A stretch of 9,670 bases of DNA from Candidatus Rokuibacteriota bacterium (GTDB lineage Bacteria; Methylomirabilota; Methylomirabilia; Rokubacteriales; CSP1-6): NCBI GenBank assembly GCA_003221435.1, contig QHRS01000013.1, forward strand, positions 1-9,670. Direction: 5' to 3'. This document shows, one piece after another, positions 1 through 6,546 of this stretch; the first letter of the stretch is position 1, and every line of letters begins with the position of its first letter. The position numbers and the translations under genes are program-made. Below the pieces are notes generated by a model. It worked only from the letters and a program-made list of their open reading frames with translations, had not been told where the DNA came from and searched no databases.

Positions 1-111
1 AACCTCGACGGTCAATACACGGTCTTCGGCATCGTGACGAAGGGCATGGACGTGGTGGATCGCATCAAGGTGGGCGACCGGATGAAGTCCGTCAGGATCG
101 TCGAGCAATAA
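1..111 (+). CDS. Peptidyl-prolyl cis-trans isomerase, cyclophilin type (C-terminal fragment)
   Basis: Only the last 36 residues are inside the window; the gene starts upstream. The fragment opens with NLDGQYTVFGIVTKGMDVVD, the conserved C-terminal part of cyclophilin-type prolyl isomerases (usual form LDGxYTVFGxVxxGMDVVD), and ends RIVEQ followed by TAA at 109-111. Cyclophilins catalyse cis-trans isomerisation of Xaa-Pro bonds and assist protein folding. Whether this one is cytoplasmic or exported cannot be told, because the N-terminus is missing. The next gene begins 4 bases after the stop, so the two may share a transcript, although their functions look unrelated. The family call is firm despite the short length. 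Confidence 0.88.
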   Translation, partial: NLDGQYTVFGIVTKGMDVVDRIKVGDRMKSVRIVEQ

Positions 112-115
112 ATCG

Positions 116-1714
116 ATGGCGTGGTCGCTGCTGATCCGGAACGGGATGGTCATCGACGGCACGGGCGCGCCTGTCGAGCGCGCTGACGTCGCGGTCGAGG
201 GCGAACGAATCGCCGCCGTCGCTCCGAGGCTCCTGGGTGAGGCCGGGCGATCGATCGATGCCACCGGCCACTACGTGACGCCGGGCTTCATCGACGTCCA
301 CTCCCATTCCGACCTCTTCTATCTCGGATGCCCCGCCGCCGAGTCGAAGATCCGCCAGGGCTGCACGACCGAGGTCGTCGGGATGTGCTCGTTCTCGCCA
401 GCCCCGGTCCACCCCGCGCGCAGGGACACGGTGCGCGCGTGGGCCGGAGGCATCGGCGCGCGCCTTCAGATCGACTGGGAGACGTTCGCCCAGTACCTCG
501 ATCGGCTGCGCGCGGCGCGGCCGTCGATCAACATCGTCCACATGGTGGGCCACGGGGCCCTGCGGCTCGCTGCCATCGGCCCCGACGCCCGCGCGGCGAC
601 CCCCGACGAGCTGCGCGTCATGGAGCGGCTGCTCGCTGAAGCCCTCGACGCCGGCGCGTTCGGCTACTCGACCGGCCTCGTGTATCCGCCGAGCGTGTAC
701 GGCTCCACGGACGAGCTGATCGCGCTATCGAAGTCAATGGCCAGCCGCGGAGGGCTCTACTTCTCGCACATCCGCGGCGAGGCGGCGACGCTCGAGGCGG
801 CGATCGCGGAGGCGATCCGGATCGGCGAGGCCGGCGGAGTCGGCGTCCAGATCGCCCACGTCAAGGCGGCAGGGCCCGAGAACTGGGGGAAGATGGACCG
901 CGTGCTGCGGATGATCGACGAGGCGCGGGCGCGCGGCCTCGACGTCACCGGGGACGCCTACCCGTACAACGCCGGCAGCACGAAGATGGACAACCTGCTC
1001 CCGCCATGGGTGCACGACGGCGGCGTCCAGAAGCTGCTCGAGCGGCTCGCGGACCGGCCGGCGCGGCGGAAGATCCTCGAGGACTGCCTGATCGACGGCG
1101 AGCGCTGGCGCACGCCGATGGGCACGCTCGGCTTCGACCAGATCTTCGTCGCAACGTGCTCCAGGCCGGAGCTGGAAGGCCTCGACCTGGCGCAGCTCGC
1201 GCGGAAGACCGGCACCACGCCCACCGAAGCGCTGCTGAACCTGGTCGAGCAGGAGCGCGCGGGCGTCTCGATGGTCGTGTTCTCCCAGAGCGAGGACAAC
1301 GTCGCCAAGGTGCTCGGGCATCCGGCGATCATGGTGGGCTCGGATTCGCTCGGCCTCTCCGCCGGACCCGGCCCGCATCCTGGCAAGCCGCATCCGCGCA
1401 TGTACGGCACGTTCCCGCGGGTCCTCGGCGTCTACGCGCGCGAGAAGAAGCTCTTCTCCTGGGAGACCGCCGTGAACAAGATGACCGGAATGCCAGCCGG
1501 CAAGCTCCGGCTCAACGATCGAGGGCTGGTCCGGCCGGGGTTCGCGGCGGACCTCGCGGTCTTCGACCCCGTCGCGGTGAAGGACGCCGCGACGTACGCG
1601 GATCCCCACCGCCACCCGACCGGCATTCCGTACGTCGTAGTCAACGGCGCCGTCGTGGTGGACCAGGGCCGTATGAACTCGGCCGGGACGGGCCGGGTCC
1701 TGACCCCCGCATGA
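116..1714 (+). CDS. N-acyl-D-amino-acid deacylase (D-aminoacylase) family amidohydrolase
   Basis: A 532-residue metal-dependent amidohydrolase, normal length for D-aminoacylases, which hydrolyse N-acyl-D-amino acids to a carboxylate and a D-amino acid. The N-terminal beta-sandwich part (MAWSLLIRNGMVIDGTGAP) is typical of the superfamily. The metal site is visible: His62 and His64 in DVHSHSD, Cys91 in VVGMCSFSPAP (the metal-bridging Cys characteristic of D-aminoacylases), His218 in YFSHIRGE, His248 in VQIAHVKAAG, and catalytic Asp410 in VGSDSLG. The C-terminus (residues about 455-525) returns to the sandwich, with the usual RPGFAADLAVFDP motif. There is no signal peptide, so it should be cytoplasmic. 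The ATG at 116 lies 4 bases after the preceding stop with no clear Shine-Dalgarno, so translation may be coupled. The stop overlaps the next start (ATGA, 1711-1714). The family is confident. The real substrate (acyl-D-amino acid, cyclic amide or another amide) is not determined by sequence. Confidence 0.88.
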   Translation: MAWSLLIRNGMVIDGTGAPVERADVAVEGERIAAVAPRLLGEAGRSIDATGHYVTPGFIDVHSHSDLFYLGCPAAESKIRQGCTTEVVGMCSFSPAPVHPARRDTVRAWAGGIGARLQIDWETFAQYLDRLRAARPSINIVHMVGHGALRLAAIGPDARAATPDELRVMERLLAEALDAGAFGYSTGLVYPPSVYGSTDELIALSKSMASRGGLYFSHIRGEAATLEAAIAEAIRIGEAGGVGVQIAHVKAAGPENWGKMDRVLRMIDEARARGLDVTGDAYPYNAGSTKMDNLLPPWVHDGGVQKLLERLADRPARRKILEDCLIDGERWRTPMGTLGFDQIFVATCSRPELEGLDLAQLARKTGTTPTEALLNLVEQERAGVSMVVFSQSEDNVAKVLGHPAIMVGSDSLGLSAGPGPHPGKPHPRMYGTFPRVLGVYAREKKLFSWETAVNKMTGMPAGKLRLNDRGLVRPGFAADLAVFDPVAVKDAATYADPHRHPTGIPYVVVNGAVVVDQGRMNSAGTGRVLTPA

Positions 1715-3084
1715 TCGCCTCGCTGCCCTACGGGCCGGGCACGATCGACGCGACGCTCCCGGATCGCGCGACGGTGCTGTCGAATGAGGAACCGAAGACG
1801 CTCGCCCCGGTGGACGATCTCGACGCCGCCGTTCGGACGGCGCTGGCGAACCCGGTCGGACTCCCGCGGATCCGCGACCTCGTCAAGCCAGGCGGGTCGG
1901 TGACGATCGCGTTCGACGATGGCACGGTGGCCTCGTACGGGCCCATTCGCGGCGTCGCGATCAAGGCCGTGCTGGACGAGCTCGAGGCCGGCGGCGTCTC
2001 GCGGCAGAACGTCACGCTGATCTGCGCGAACGCCCTCCATCGCATGTTCACCCGCGAGGAGCTGGGGCGGCTCATCGGGGAGGACCTGGTCCGCGAGTTC
2101 GGGCCGCGCCTCCACTGTCACGACGCGGAGGACCGGGCCAACCTCGTCGACCTCGGCACGACGTCGCCGAACGGCTATCCCGCCGAGGTGCACCGGCTCG
2201 CGGCGGAGTCCGATCTCACCGTGTACGTGAACGCGCGCTACTTCCGCGGATTCTCCGGCGGGTGGAAGTCCATCTGCGTCGGGCTCTCGACCTACAAGTC
2301 GATCAAGATCCATCACACGCCGGACGGCATGTCGATGTCCGTGCACGGCAATCGCATGCACGCGATGCTCGACGAGATGGGCGCGCACTTCGAGTCGACC
2401 ACTGGCCGGCGGGTGTTCAAGATCGACACGATCGCGGCCAATCCCTTCGAGACCGCGCAGGTCTTCGCCGGCTCCGTCGGGGAGACGCGACGGCTCGCGC
2501 TCGAGACGCTCGAGACGATGTTCCCGCCACGCCGCAGGCTCGCGCGGGAGCCGATCGACGCCTTCGTCTACGGCGTGCCGGATTACAGCCCCTACGCGAT
2601 CTGGGCCTCTCCCAACCCGATCCTGACGCTCATTTCCTACGGGCTGGGATATCTGGGTGGACTGATCGAAGCGCTCGGCCGGAAGGGGTGCACGGTGATC
2701 ATGGCGACGCCGGTCCCGGATCGCTGGGACGAGGTCCACCACCCGTCGTACCGCGAGGTGTGGGAGCGCCTGCTGCCCGAAACCCGCGACCCGTACCGCA
2801 TCATGCGCCAGCACGCGGACGCCTTCGCCGCGCGGCCGGACTACATCGAGAAGTACCGGCACGCGTTCGGGTTCCACCCGGTCCACGCGATCATGGCGAT
2901 CTACCCGCTCAAGCGCCTGGCGCACGTGGGCCGCGTGATCGTGGCGGGGCCGGACGACCCCGCCGTGCCGCGCCATCTCGGCTTCGAGGTCGCGCCGAGC
3001 ATCGAGGAGGCGATCGCACGCGCCGAGGCGCTTCACGGCCCCTCCTGCTCCGTCGCGTACGTGCGCCAGCCGACCACCGTCTAA
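1711..3084 (+). CDS. LarA-like protein (DUF2088, nickel-pincer racemase superfamily), divergent
   Basis: A 457-residue protein resembling LarA, the lactate racemase that uses a nickel-pincer nucleotide (NPN) cofactor. LarA proteins are usually about 420-430 residues. Family landmarks are present: DDGT at residues 69-72 (DHTR-type motif in relatives), ALHRMFTREEL with His110 (LarA His108), GFSGGWKS with Lys186 (LarA Lys184, which binds the cofactor covalently), and IHHTPDG with His201/202 (LarA His200, the nickel ligand). Two positions deviate. The catalytic His before the GFSGG motif (LarA His174) is Arg176 here, and the Arg of the DxTR motif is missing. The protein may therefore bind the cofactor but act on another substrate or by altered chemistry. 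The start is the ATG in the ATGA overlap with the deacylase gene, implying translational coupling and a shared pathway. An open frame extends upstream to 1006, but it lies inside the deacylase and carries no LarA homology. The cofactor synthesis genes larB, larC and larE are not in the window. Confidence 0.8.
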   Translation: MIASLPYGPGTIDATLPDRATVLSNEEPKTLAPVDDLDAAVRTALANPVGLPRIRDLVKPGGSVTIAFDDGTVASYGPIRGVAIKAVLDELEAGGVSRQNVTLICANALHRMFTREELGRLIGEDLVREFGPRLHCHDAEDRANLVDLGTTSPNGYPAEVHRLAAESDLTVYVNARYFRGFSGGWKSICVGLSTYKSIKIHHTPDGMSMSVHGNRMHAMLDEMGAHFESTTGRRVFKIDTIAANPFETAQVFAGSVGETRRLALETLETMFPPRRRLAREPIDAFVYGVPDYSPYAIWASPNPILTLISYGLGYLGGLIEALGRKGCTVIMATPVPDRWDEVHHPSYREVWERLLPETRDPYRIMRQHADAFAARPDYIEKYRHAFGFHPVHAIMAIYPLKRLAHVGRVIVAGPDDPAVPRHLGFEVAPSIEEAIARAEALHGPSCSVAYVRQPTTV

Positions 3085-3103
3085 CAGGATGCTGAAGAAC
3101 CCG

Positions 3104-3229
3104 GCAGGCCGCCGAGAAAGGTCCAGATGCGAGGCGGCGAGGGAGCGACGACCGAGACGTACGCGGTTGTACGTCGCAGGGAGGAGCGACCGAGCCAACG
3201 ACGCAGATGGGCCTTTTTCGGCGGCCTGC
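3104..3229 (+). repeat. 126-bp palindromic intergenic element with 27-bp imperfect terminal inverted repeats
   Basis: The left arm (3104-3130) and right arm (3203-3229) are inverted copies of each other. 23 of 27 positions match, including an unbroken outer 12 bases (GCAGGCCGCCGA on the left). In the centre is a perfect 7-bp hairpin, GACGTAC/GTACGTC, with a 6-base loop (3156-3175). The flanks of that hairpin carry related GAGCGAC...CGAG sequence. No reading frame of coding quality lies inside. The arrangement fits a REP- or MITE-type non-coding repeat. As RNA it would fold into one long hairpin and could act as a terminator or mRNA stabiliser between the LarA-like gene and the aldehyde dehydrogenase. 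Copy number in the genome cannot be seen from this window. Confidence 0.75.
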
Positions 3230-3239
3230 TAATCGCCCC

Positions 3240-3246
3240 GGAGGAG
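3240..3246 (+). promoter_or_regulatory. Ribosome binding site deciding the aldehyde dehydrogenase start
   Basis: GGAGGAG lies 8 bases before the ATG at 3255. It fixes that ATG as the start rather than the in-frame ATG at 3207, which lies inside the right arm of the palindromic element and would add 16 residues unlike the family N-terminus. Confidence 0.8.
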
Positions 3247-3254
3247 TCTCCAGC

Positions 3255-4694
3255 ATGAACAGCCCGACCCAACTCCTGATCGGCGGCAAGTTCCAGGACG
3301 CCAGGAGCGGCAAGACGTTCAAGACGATCAACCCGGCGACGGAAGAGGTCCTCGCCGAAGTCGCCGAGGCCGACACGCCCGACGTGGACCTCGCCGTCAC
3401 GGCCGCGCGGCGCGCCTTCACCGACAAGGCGTGGGGCCGGATGGCGGCCCGTGACCGCGCCAAGCTCCTCTGGAAGGTCGGCGACCTCATCATGAAGAAC
3501 GCCGACGAGCTGGCGAGGCTCGAGACCCTCGACAACGGCAAGCCGATCTTCGAGTCCCGCTACGTCGACATCCCGGCCGCGGCCGAGACGTTCTACTACT
3601 ATGCGGGCTGGTGTACCAAGATCGAAGGCGAGACGATCCCGGTGCCCGGCGAGTTCTTCAACTACACGCTCCGCGAGCCGTACGGCGTCTGCGGGATCAT
3701 CACGCCGTGGAACTTTCCGCTGCTGATGGTCGCGTGGAAGCTCGCGCCCGCGCTCGCCTGCGGCAACACCGCCGTCGTGAAGGTGGCAGAGGAGACGCCG
3801 CTCACCGGGCTCTGGCTCGGCCAGCTCTGCCAGGAGGCCGGCCTTCCCGACGGCGTCGTGAATGTCGTCCCCGGCTTCGGCGAGACCGCGGGGCGCGCGC
3901 TCGTCGCGCAGCCCGACGTCGACAAGATCTCGTTCACGGGCAGCACCGCGGTCGGCAAGGAGATCATGCGGACCGCCGCGGATACGCTCAAGAAGGTGTC
4001 GCTCGAGCTGGGCGGCAAGTCACCGAACATCGTCTTCGCCGACGCCGACCTCGACGCCGCGGTGAAGGGCGCGTTCAACGGGATCTTCTACGGCAAGGGT
4101 GAGGTGTGCGCGGCGGGGTCGCGCCTCTTCGTCGAGTCGAAGGTTCACGATGCCTTCATGGACAAGCTCCTCGAGCGGTCGAAGAGGCTCGAGCCCGGCG
4201 ACCCGCTGAACCCGAAGACTCGGCTCGGCGCGCTCGTGTCGAAGACCCAGATGGAGCGCGTCCTCGGCTACCTCGAGGCCGGCGTCCGCGAAGGCGCCAA
4301 CCCCGTGCTCGCGGGCGGGCGCGCGGGAGACCGGGGCTACTTCGTCAAGCCCGCGATCTTCGATCAGGTCGACGCCGGTATGAAGATCGCCCAGGAGGAA
4401 ATCTTCGGCCCCGTCCTCTCGACCCTCACGTTCGAGGACACCGAGCAACTCGTCGAGGCGGCGAACAGCACGATCTATGGTCTCGCAGCCGCCGTCTGGA
4501 CCCGTGACGTCGGCAAGGCGCACCGACTGGCCCGCCGGCTCCAGGCCGGCACGGTCTGGATCAACGCCTACAACATGCTCTCCGAGCAATCCCCGTTCGG
4601 CGGCTACAAGCAATCCGGCTACGGCCGCGAGCTGGGCCGCCACGGCATCGACCTGTACACGCAGGTCAAGTCGGTGTGGGTGAGCCTCGACTGA
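3255..4694 (+). CDS. NAD(P)-dependent aldehyde dehydrogenase
   Basis: A 479-residue soluble aldehyde dehydrogenase of normal length that oxidises an aldehyde to its acid with NAD(P)+. Visible landmarks are the cofactor-pocket segment GIITPWNFPLLMVAWK (about residues 148-163), the Rossmann-fold motif FTGSTAVGKEIM, the general base Glu251 in LELGGKSPN, the nucleophile Cys285 in GEVCAAGSR, and Glu382 in EEIFGPV. The C-terminus has the usual SPFGGYKQSGYGRELG. All catalytic residues are intact, so it should be active. It resembles the broad betaine/phenylacetaldehyde/hydroxymuconic semialdehyde group, and the substrate cannot be named. It is separated from the LarA-like gene by a palindromic element but may still belong to the same catabolic block. 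Its end overlaps the start of the tungstate-binding protein gene by 19 bases. Confidence 0.93.
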   Translation: MNSPTQLLIGGKFQDARSGKTFKTINPATEEVLAEVAEADTPDVDLAVTAARRAFTDKAWGRMAARDRAKLLWKVGDLIMKNADELARLETLDNGKPIFESRYVDIPAAAETFYYYAGWCTKIEGETIPVPGEFFNYTLREPYGVCGIITPWNFPLLMVAWKLAPALACGNTAVVKVAEETPLTGLWLGQLCQEAGLPDGVVNVVPGFGETAGRALVAQPDVDKISFTGSTAVGKEIMRTAADTLKKVSLELGGKSPNIVFADADLDAAVKGAFNGIFYGKGEVCAAGSRLFVESKVHDAFMDKLLERSKRLEPGDPLNPKTRLGALVSKTQMERVLGYLEAGVREGANPVLAGGRAGDRGYFVKPAIFDQVDAGMKIAQEEIFGPVLSTLTFEDTEQLVEAANSTIYGLAAAVWTRDVGKAHRLARRLQAGTVWINAYNMLSEQSPFGGYKQSGYGRELGRHGIDLYTQVKSVWVSLD

Positions 4695-5518
4695 TCCCCC
4701 TCCTGCTCGCGACCCTGCTGCTCGGCCTAACCGGCGGCGGGGCCGCCGAGCCCCGGTCGGTCATCCTCGCGACGACGACCAGCACTCAGGATTCCGGGCT
4801 GCTCGATGTGCTCGGGCCGATGTTCGAGAGGCAGACCGGCTATCGGGTGAAGACGGTCGCGGTCGGGACCGGCAACGCGCTCAGAATGGGTGCGGAGGGC
4901 AACGCGGACGTCGCGCTCGTCCACGCGCCGGAGCTGGAGATCGACTATCTGAAAAAGGGCGCGCTGATCGACCGGCGGCTGGTCATGCACAACGATTTCG
5001 TCCTCGTCGGTGCACCAACGGACCCGGCGAGGGTCCGCGGGCTCAAGGGCAGGCTGGCGGCGATCGCGTTCCGGCAGATCGCCGCGACGAAGTCGCCGTT
5101 CGTGTCCCGGGGCGATCAGTCCGGGACGCATGTGAAGGAGCTGGCGCTCTGGAAAGAGGCGGGTGTGGTGCCGCACGGCGACTGGTATATCGAGAGCGGC
5201 CAGGGCATGGGCGCCACCCTCACGATGGCCTCCGAGAAGCGCGCCTACACGCTGACCGACCGCGGGACCTATCTGGCCTTCGCCAGGCGCGTGGACCTGG
5301 CGATCATGGTCGAGGGCGACGCCCCGCTCCTGAACGTCTACCACGTGATGCGGCCCGATCCTGCGAAGTTCCCGCGCATCAACGTCGAGGGCGGCAAATC
5401 CTTCGCCGACTTCCTGATCTCGCCGGAGGCGCAGGCTGCCATCAGGACCTTCGGCGTCGACCGCTACGGCGCTCCGCTGTTCTTCCCCGACGCCGGACAG
5501 CGCGAAGCGCGCCCCTAG
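4676..5518 (+). CDS. tupA: TupA-like tungstate (oxyanion) ABC transporter substrate-binding protein
   Basis: A 280-residue exported binding protein for an ABC importer. A charged N-terminus is followed by a hydrophobic stretch (residues about 6-19) and an Ala-rich cleavage region ending AAEP at 23-26, which fits a signal peptide. The mature part opens with ILATTTSTQDSGLLD. Its TTTS motif at residues 33-36 is the anion-binding signature of TupA/WtpA-type tungstate proteins and differs from ModA. A second binding loop, SRGDQSGTH, carries Arg145, equivalent to the Arg implicated in TupA tungstate selectivity. GTG 4676 is the only standard start in frame. It overlaps the aldehyde dehydrogenase end by 19 bases, with a weak AGGT ribosome site at 4663-4666. 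It should deliver tungstate, or possibly molybdate, to the permease encoded at 5653-6348. Ligand preference is inferred from the family. Confidence 0.88.
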   Translation: MGEPRLIPLLLATLLLGLTGGGAAEPRSVILATTTSTQDSGLLDVLGPMFERQTGYRVKTVAVGTGNALRMGAEGNADVALVHAPELEIDYLKKGALIDRRLVMHNDFVLVGAPTDPARVRGLKGRLAAIAFRQIAATKSPFVSRGDQSGTHVKELALWKEAGVVPHGDWYIESGQGMGATLTMASEKRAYTLTDRGTYLAFARRVDLAIMVEGDAPLLNVYHVMRPDPAKFPRINVEGGKSFADFLISPEAQAAIRTFGVDRYGAPLFFPDAGQREARP

Positions 5519-5543
5519 CGCCCCCCCAAAGCGAGCCCCGTTG

Positions 5544-5648
5544 GTGCCGTTCCAAGTTGCGAGCCAGACGAGGCCCGAGGGAGGAAGCGAGGATCAATGA
5601 TCGCCGACGACCGAGAACGAACGATGGCGAAGTAAATTGGAACGGCAC
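5544..5648 (+). repeat. 105-bp palindromic element with terminal inverted repeats, between tupA and tupB
   Basis: GTGCCGTTCCAA at 5544-5555 is an exact inverted copy of TTGGAACGGCAC at 5637-5648. Extended to 17 bases per arm (5544-5560 and 5632-5648), 15 positions match. In the centre is a small hairpin, GATC-AAT-GATC (5592-5602). The layout of terminal inverted repeats around a small central hairpin matches the element at 3104-3229, but the arm sequence differs. It separates two genes that are often close together in tup operons, so insertion of a REP/MITE-like unit is likely. Its right end is 4 bases from the tupB ATG. The reading frame through it is open and continues into tupB. Confidence 0.72.
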
Positions 5649-5652
5649 TAGC

Positions 5653-6348
5653 ATGGCGCTGCTCTGGGACGGGATTCGGCAGGCGATCGCGCTCCTCGCC
5701 CGCGGCGACGCCGAGGTGTTCGGCATCGCCGTGCTCTCGCTCGAAGTCTCGGGCGCCGCGACGGTGCTCGCGCTGCTCGTCGGGATCCCGCTCGGGCTGG
5801 CGCTCGCGCTGACCCGGTTTCCGGGGCGGACGCTCCTGATCAGCCTGGTCAACACCGGCATGGGGCTCCCGCCGGTCGTCGTCGGTCTCTTCGTATCGAT
5901 CCTGCTCTGGCGCAGCGGGCCGCTCGGGTTCCTCGAGTGGATCTACACTCCCACCGCGATGATCCTGGCCCAGCTCATCATCGCCGCCCCGATCGTCATC
6001 GGGCTCACGCTGGCCGCCATCCAGCAGATCCCCGACACGTTCCGCCTGCAGATGCTAGGCCTCGGCGCCTCGCGCCCGCAGATGCTCCGGGTGCTGATCC
6101 AGGAAGCGCGGCTGCCGATGCTCGCCGCGGCGATGGCCGGCTTCGGCGGCGTCATCTCGGAAGTCGGCGCGTCCTTGATGGTCGGCGGCAACATCCGGGG
6201 CCGGACCCGCGTCCTCACGACCGCGACCGTGCTCGAGACGAGCAAGGGTGACTTCGACGTCGCGATCGCGCTGTCGCTCCTGCTCCTGCTGATCATGTTC
6301 CTGGTGAACGCGGCGCTGACCTGGATCCAGCAGCGGCGGGCCGGCTAG
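5653..6348 (+). CDS. tupB: TupB-like tungstate ABC transporter permease
   Basis: A 231-residue inner-membrane permease of the TupB/ModB type (binding-protein-dependent transport inner membrane component). About five or six hydrophobic segments are visible: roughly residues 22-50, 58-85, 97-122, 150-172 and 200-225. The cytoplasmic loop that couples to the ATPase is the stretch with QMLGLGASRPQMLRVLIQEA, followed by RLPMLAAAMAGFGGVISEVG. The later VGGNIRGRTRVLTTATVLET is characteristic of TupB. The start is placed at ATG 5653 because the protein fits TupB from MALLWDGI onward. The in-frame extension back to 5557 lies wholly inside the palindromic repeat. The only Shine-Dalgarno-like bases, GGAA at 5639-5642, belong to the right arm of that repeat. 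A strong hairpin follows the stop codon. It should work with TupA and probably the ATPase at 8374-9465. Confidence 0.88.
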   Translation: MALLWDGIRQAIALLARGDAEVFGIAVLSLEVSGAATVLALLVGIPLGLALALTRFPGRTLLISLVNTGMGLPPVVVGLFVSILLWRSGPLGFLEWIYTPTAMILAQLIIAAPIVIGLTLAAIQQIPDTFRLQMLGLGASRPQMLRVLIQEARLPMLAAAMAGFGGVISEVGASLMVGGNIRGRTRVLTTATVLETSKGDFDVAIALSLLLLLIMFLVNAALTWIQQRRAG

Positions 6349-6352
6349 ATAA

Positions 6353-6381
6353 TCGGAGGGGGCCTCGGCGGCCCCCTCCGA
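6353..6381 (+). terminator. Strong hairpin just after tupB, possible terminator or processing/attenuation site
   Basis: TCGGAGGGGGCC (6353-6364) pairs perfectly with GGCCCCCTCCGA (6370-6381) around a 5-base loop. This 12-bp, almost all-GC stem begins 4 bases after the tupB stop. No T-tract follows; the next bases are ACCTCCCCC. A classic intrinsic terminator is therefore not shown. It may still cause termination or pausing in a high-GC genome, or protect the upstream mRNA. Confidence 0.6.
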
Positions 6382-6401
6382 ACCTCCCCCAAAACCGTGT
6401 T

Positions 6402-6421
6402 GCGCCGGCAAAAGCCGGCGC
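6402..6421 (+). repeat. Second hairpin in the tupB-modB spacer
   Basis: GCGCCGGC (6402-6409) and GCCGGCGC (6414-6421) form a perfect 8-bp stem with an AAAA loop, 20 bases after the previous hairpin. Nothing T-rich follows. With the first hairpin it makes a tandem structured stretch in the 198-base spacer. The rest of that spacer holds a lone TATACT (6479-6484) with no good -35 at the correct distance, then the modB ribosome site. Confidence 0.5.
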
Positions 6422-6530
6422 TCGAAGCCGATTACTCCGACAGGCTCGTTAGGCCCGTGCTTGGCCGTGGGCGCCAGGTATACTGGGTCGGTCACGTCGG
6501 GCGGAGAGTCGCAGGCGCGGAGGTCGGGAA

Positions 6531-6535
6531 AGGAG
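6531..6535 (+). promoter_or_regulatory. Ribosome binding site for the ModB-like permease
   Basis: AGGAG, within GAAAGGAGAG, lies 11 bases before the ATG at 6547. It supports that start over the in-frame TTG at 6397, whose extension would be read from the hairpin-bearing spacer and lacks ModB similarity. Confidence 0.65.
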
Positions 6536-6546
6536 AGCAGGCACTC

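Noticed and set aside
1006..1710. N-terminal extension of the LarA-like gene
   Set aside because: This open stretch lies inside the deacylase in another frame, is Arg/Ala-rich and has no LarA similarity. The ATGA start at 1711 fits the family.
1432..3198. Long minus-strand open frame (588 codons)
   Set aside because: It runs antisense across the deacylase and LarA-like genes, is Arg/Asp/His-rich with no family motifs, and is explained by the GC-rich codon pattern of the + strand genes.
5557..5652. N-terminal extension of TupB
   Set aside because: It is encoded entirely by the palindromic repeat, is highly charged and is unlike TupB N-termini.
6456..6484. Promoter with TATACT as the -10 box before modB
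   Set aside because: The best -35-like sequence (TTGGCC, 6461-6466) is only 12 bases away, and nothing suitable lies at 16-18 bases.
6349..6546. Molybdenum or tungsten cofactor riboswitch ahead of modB
   Set aside because: Hairpins and purine-rich bases are present, but I could not align the known conserved core by eye, so no riboswitch is called.
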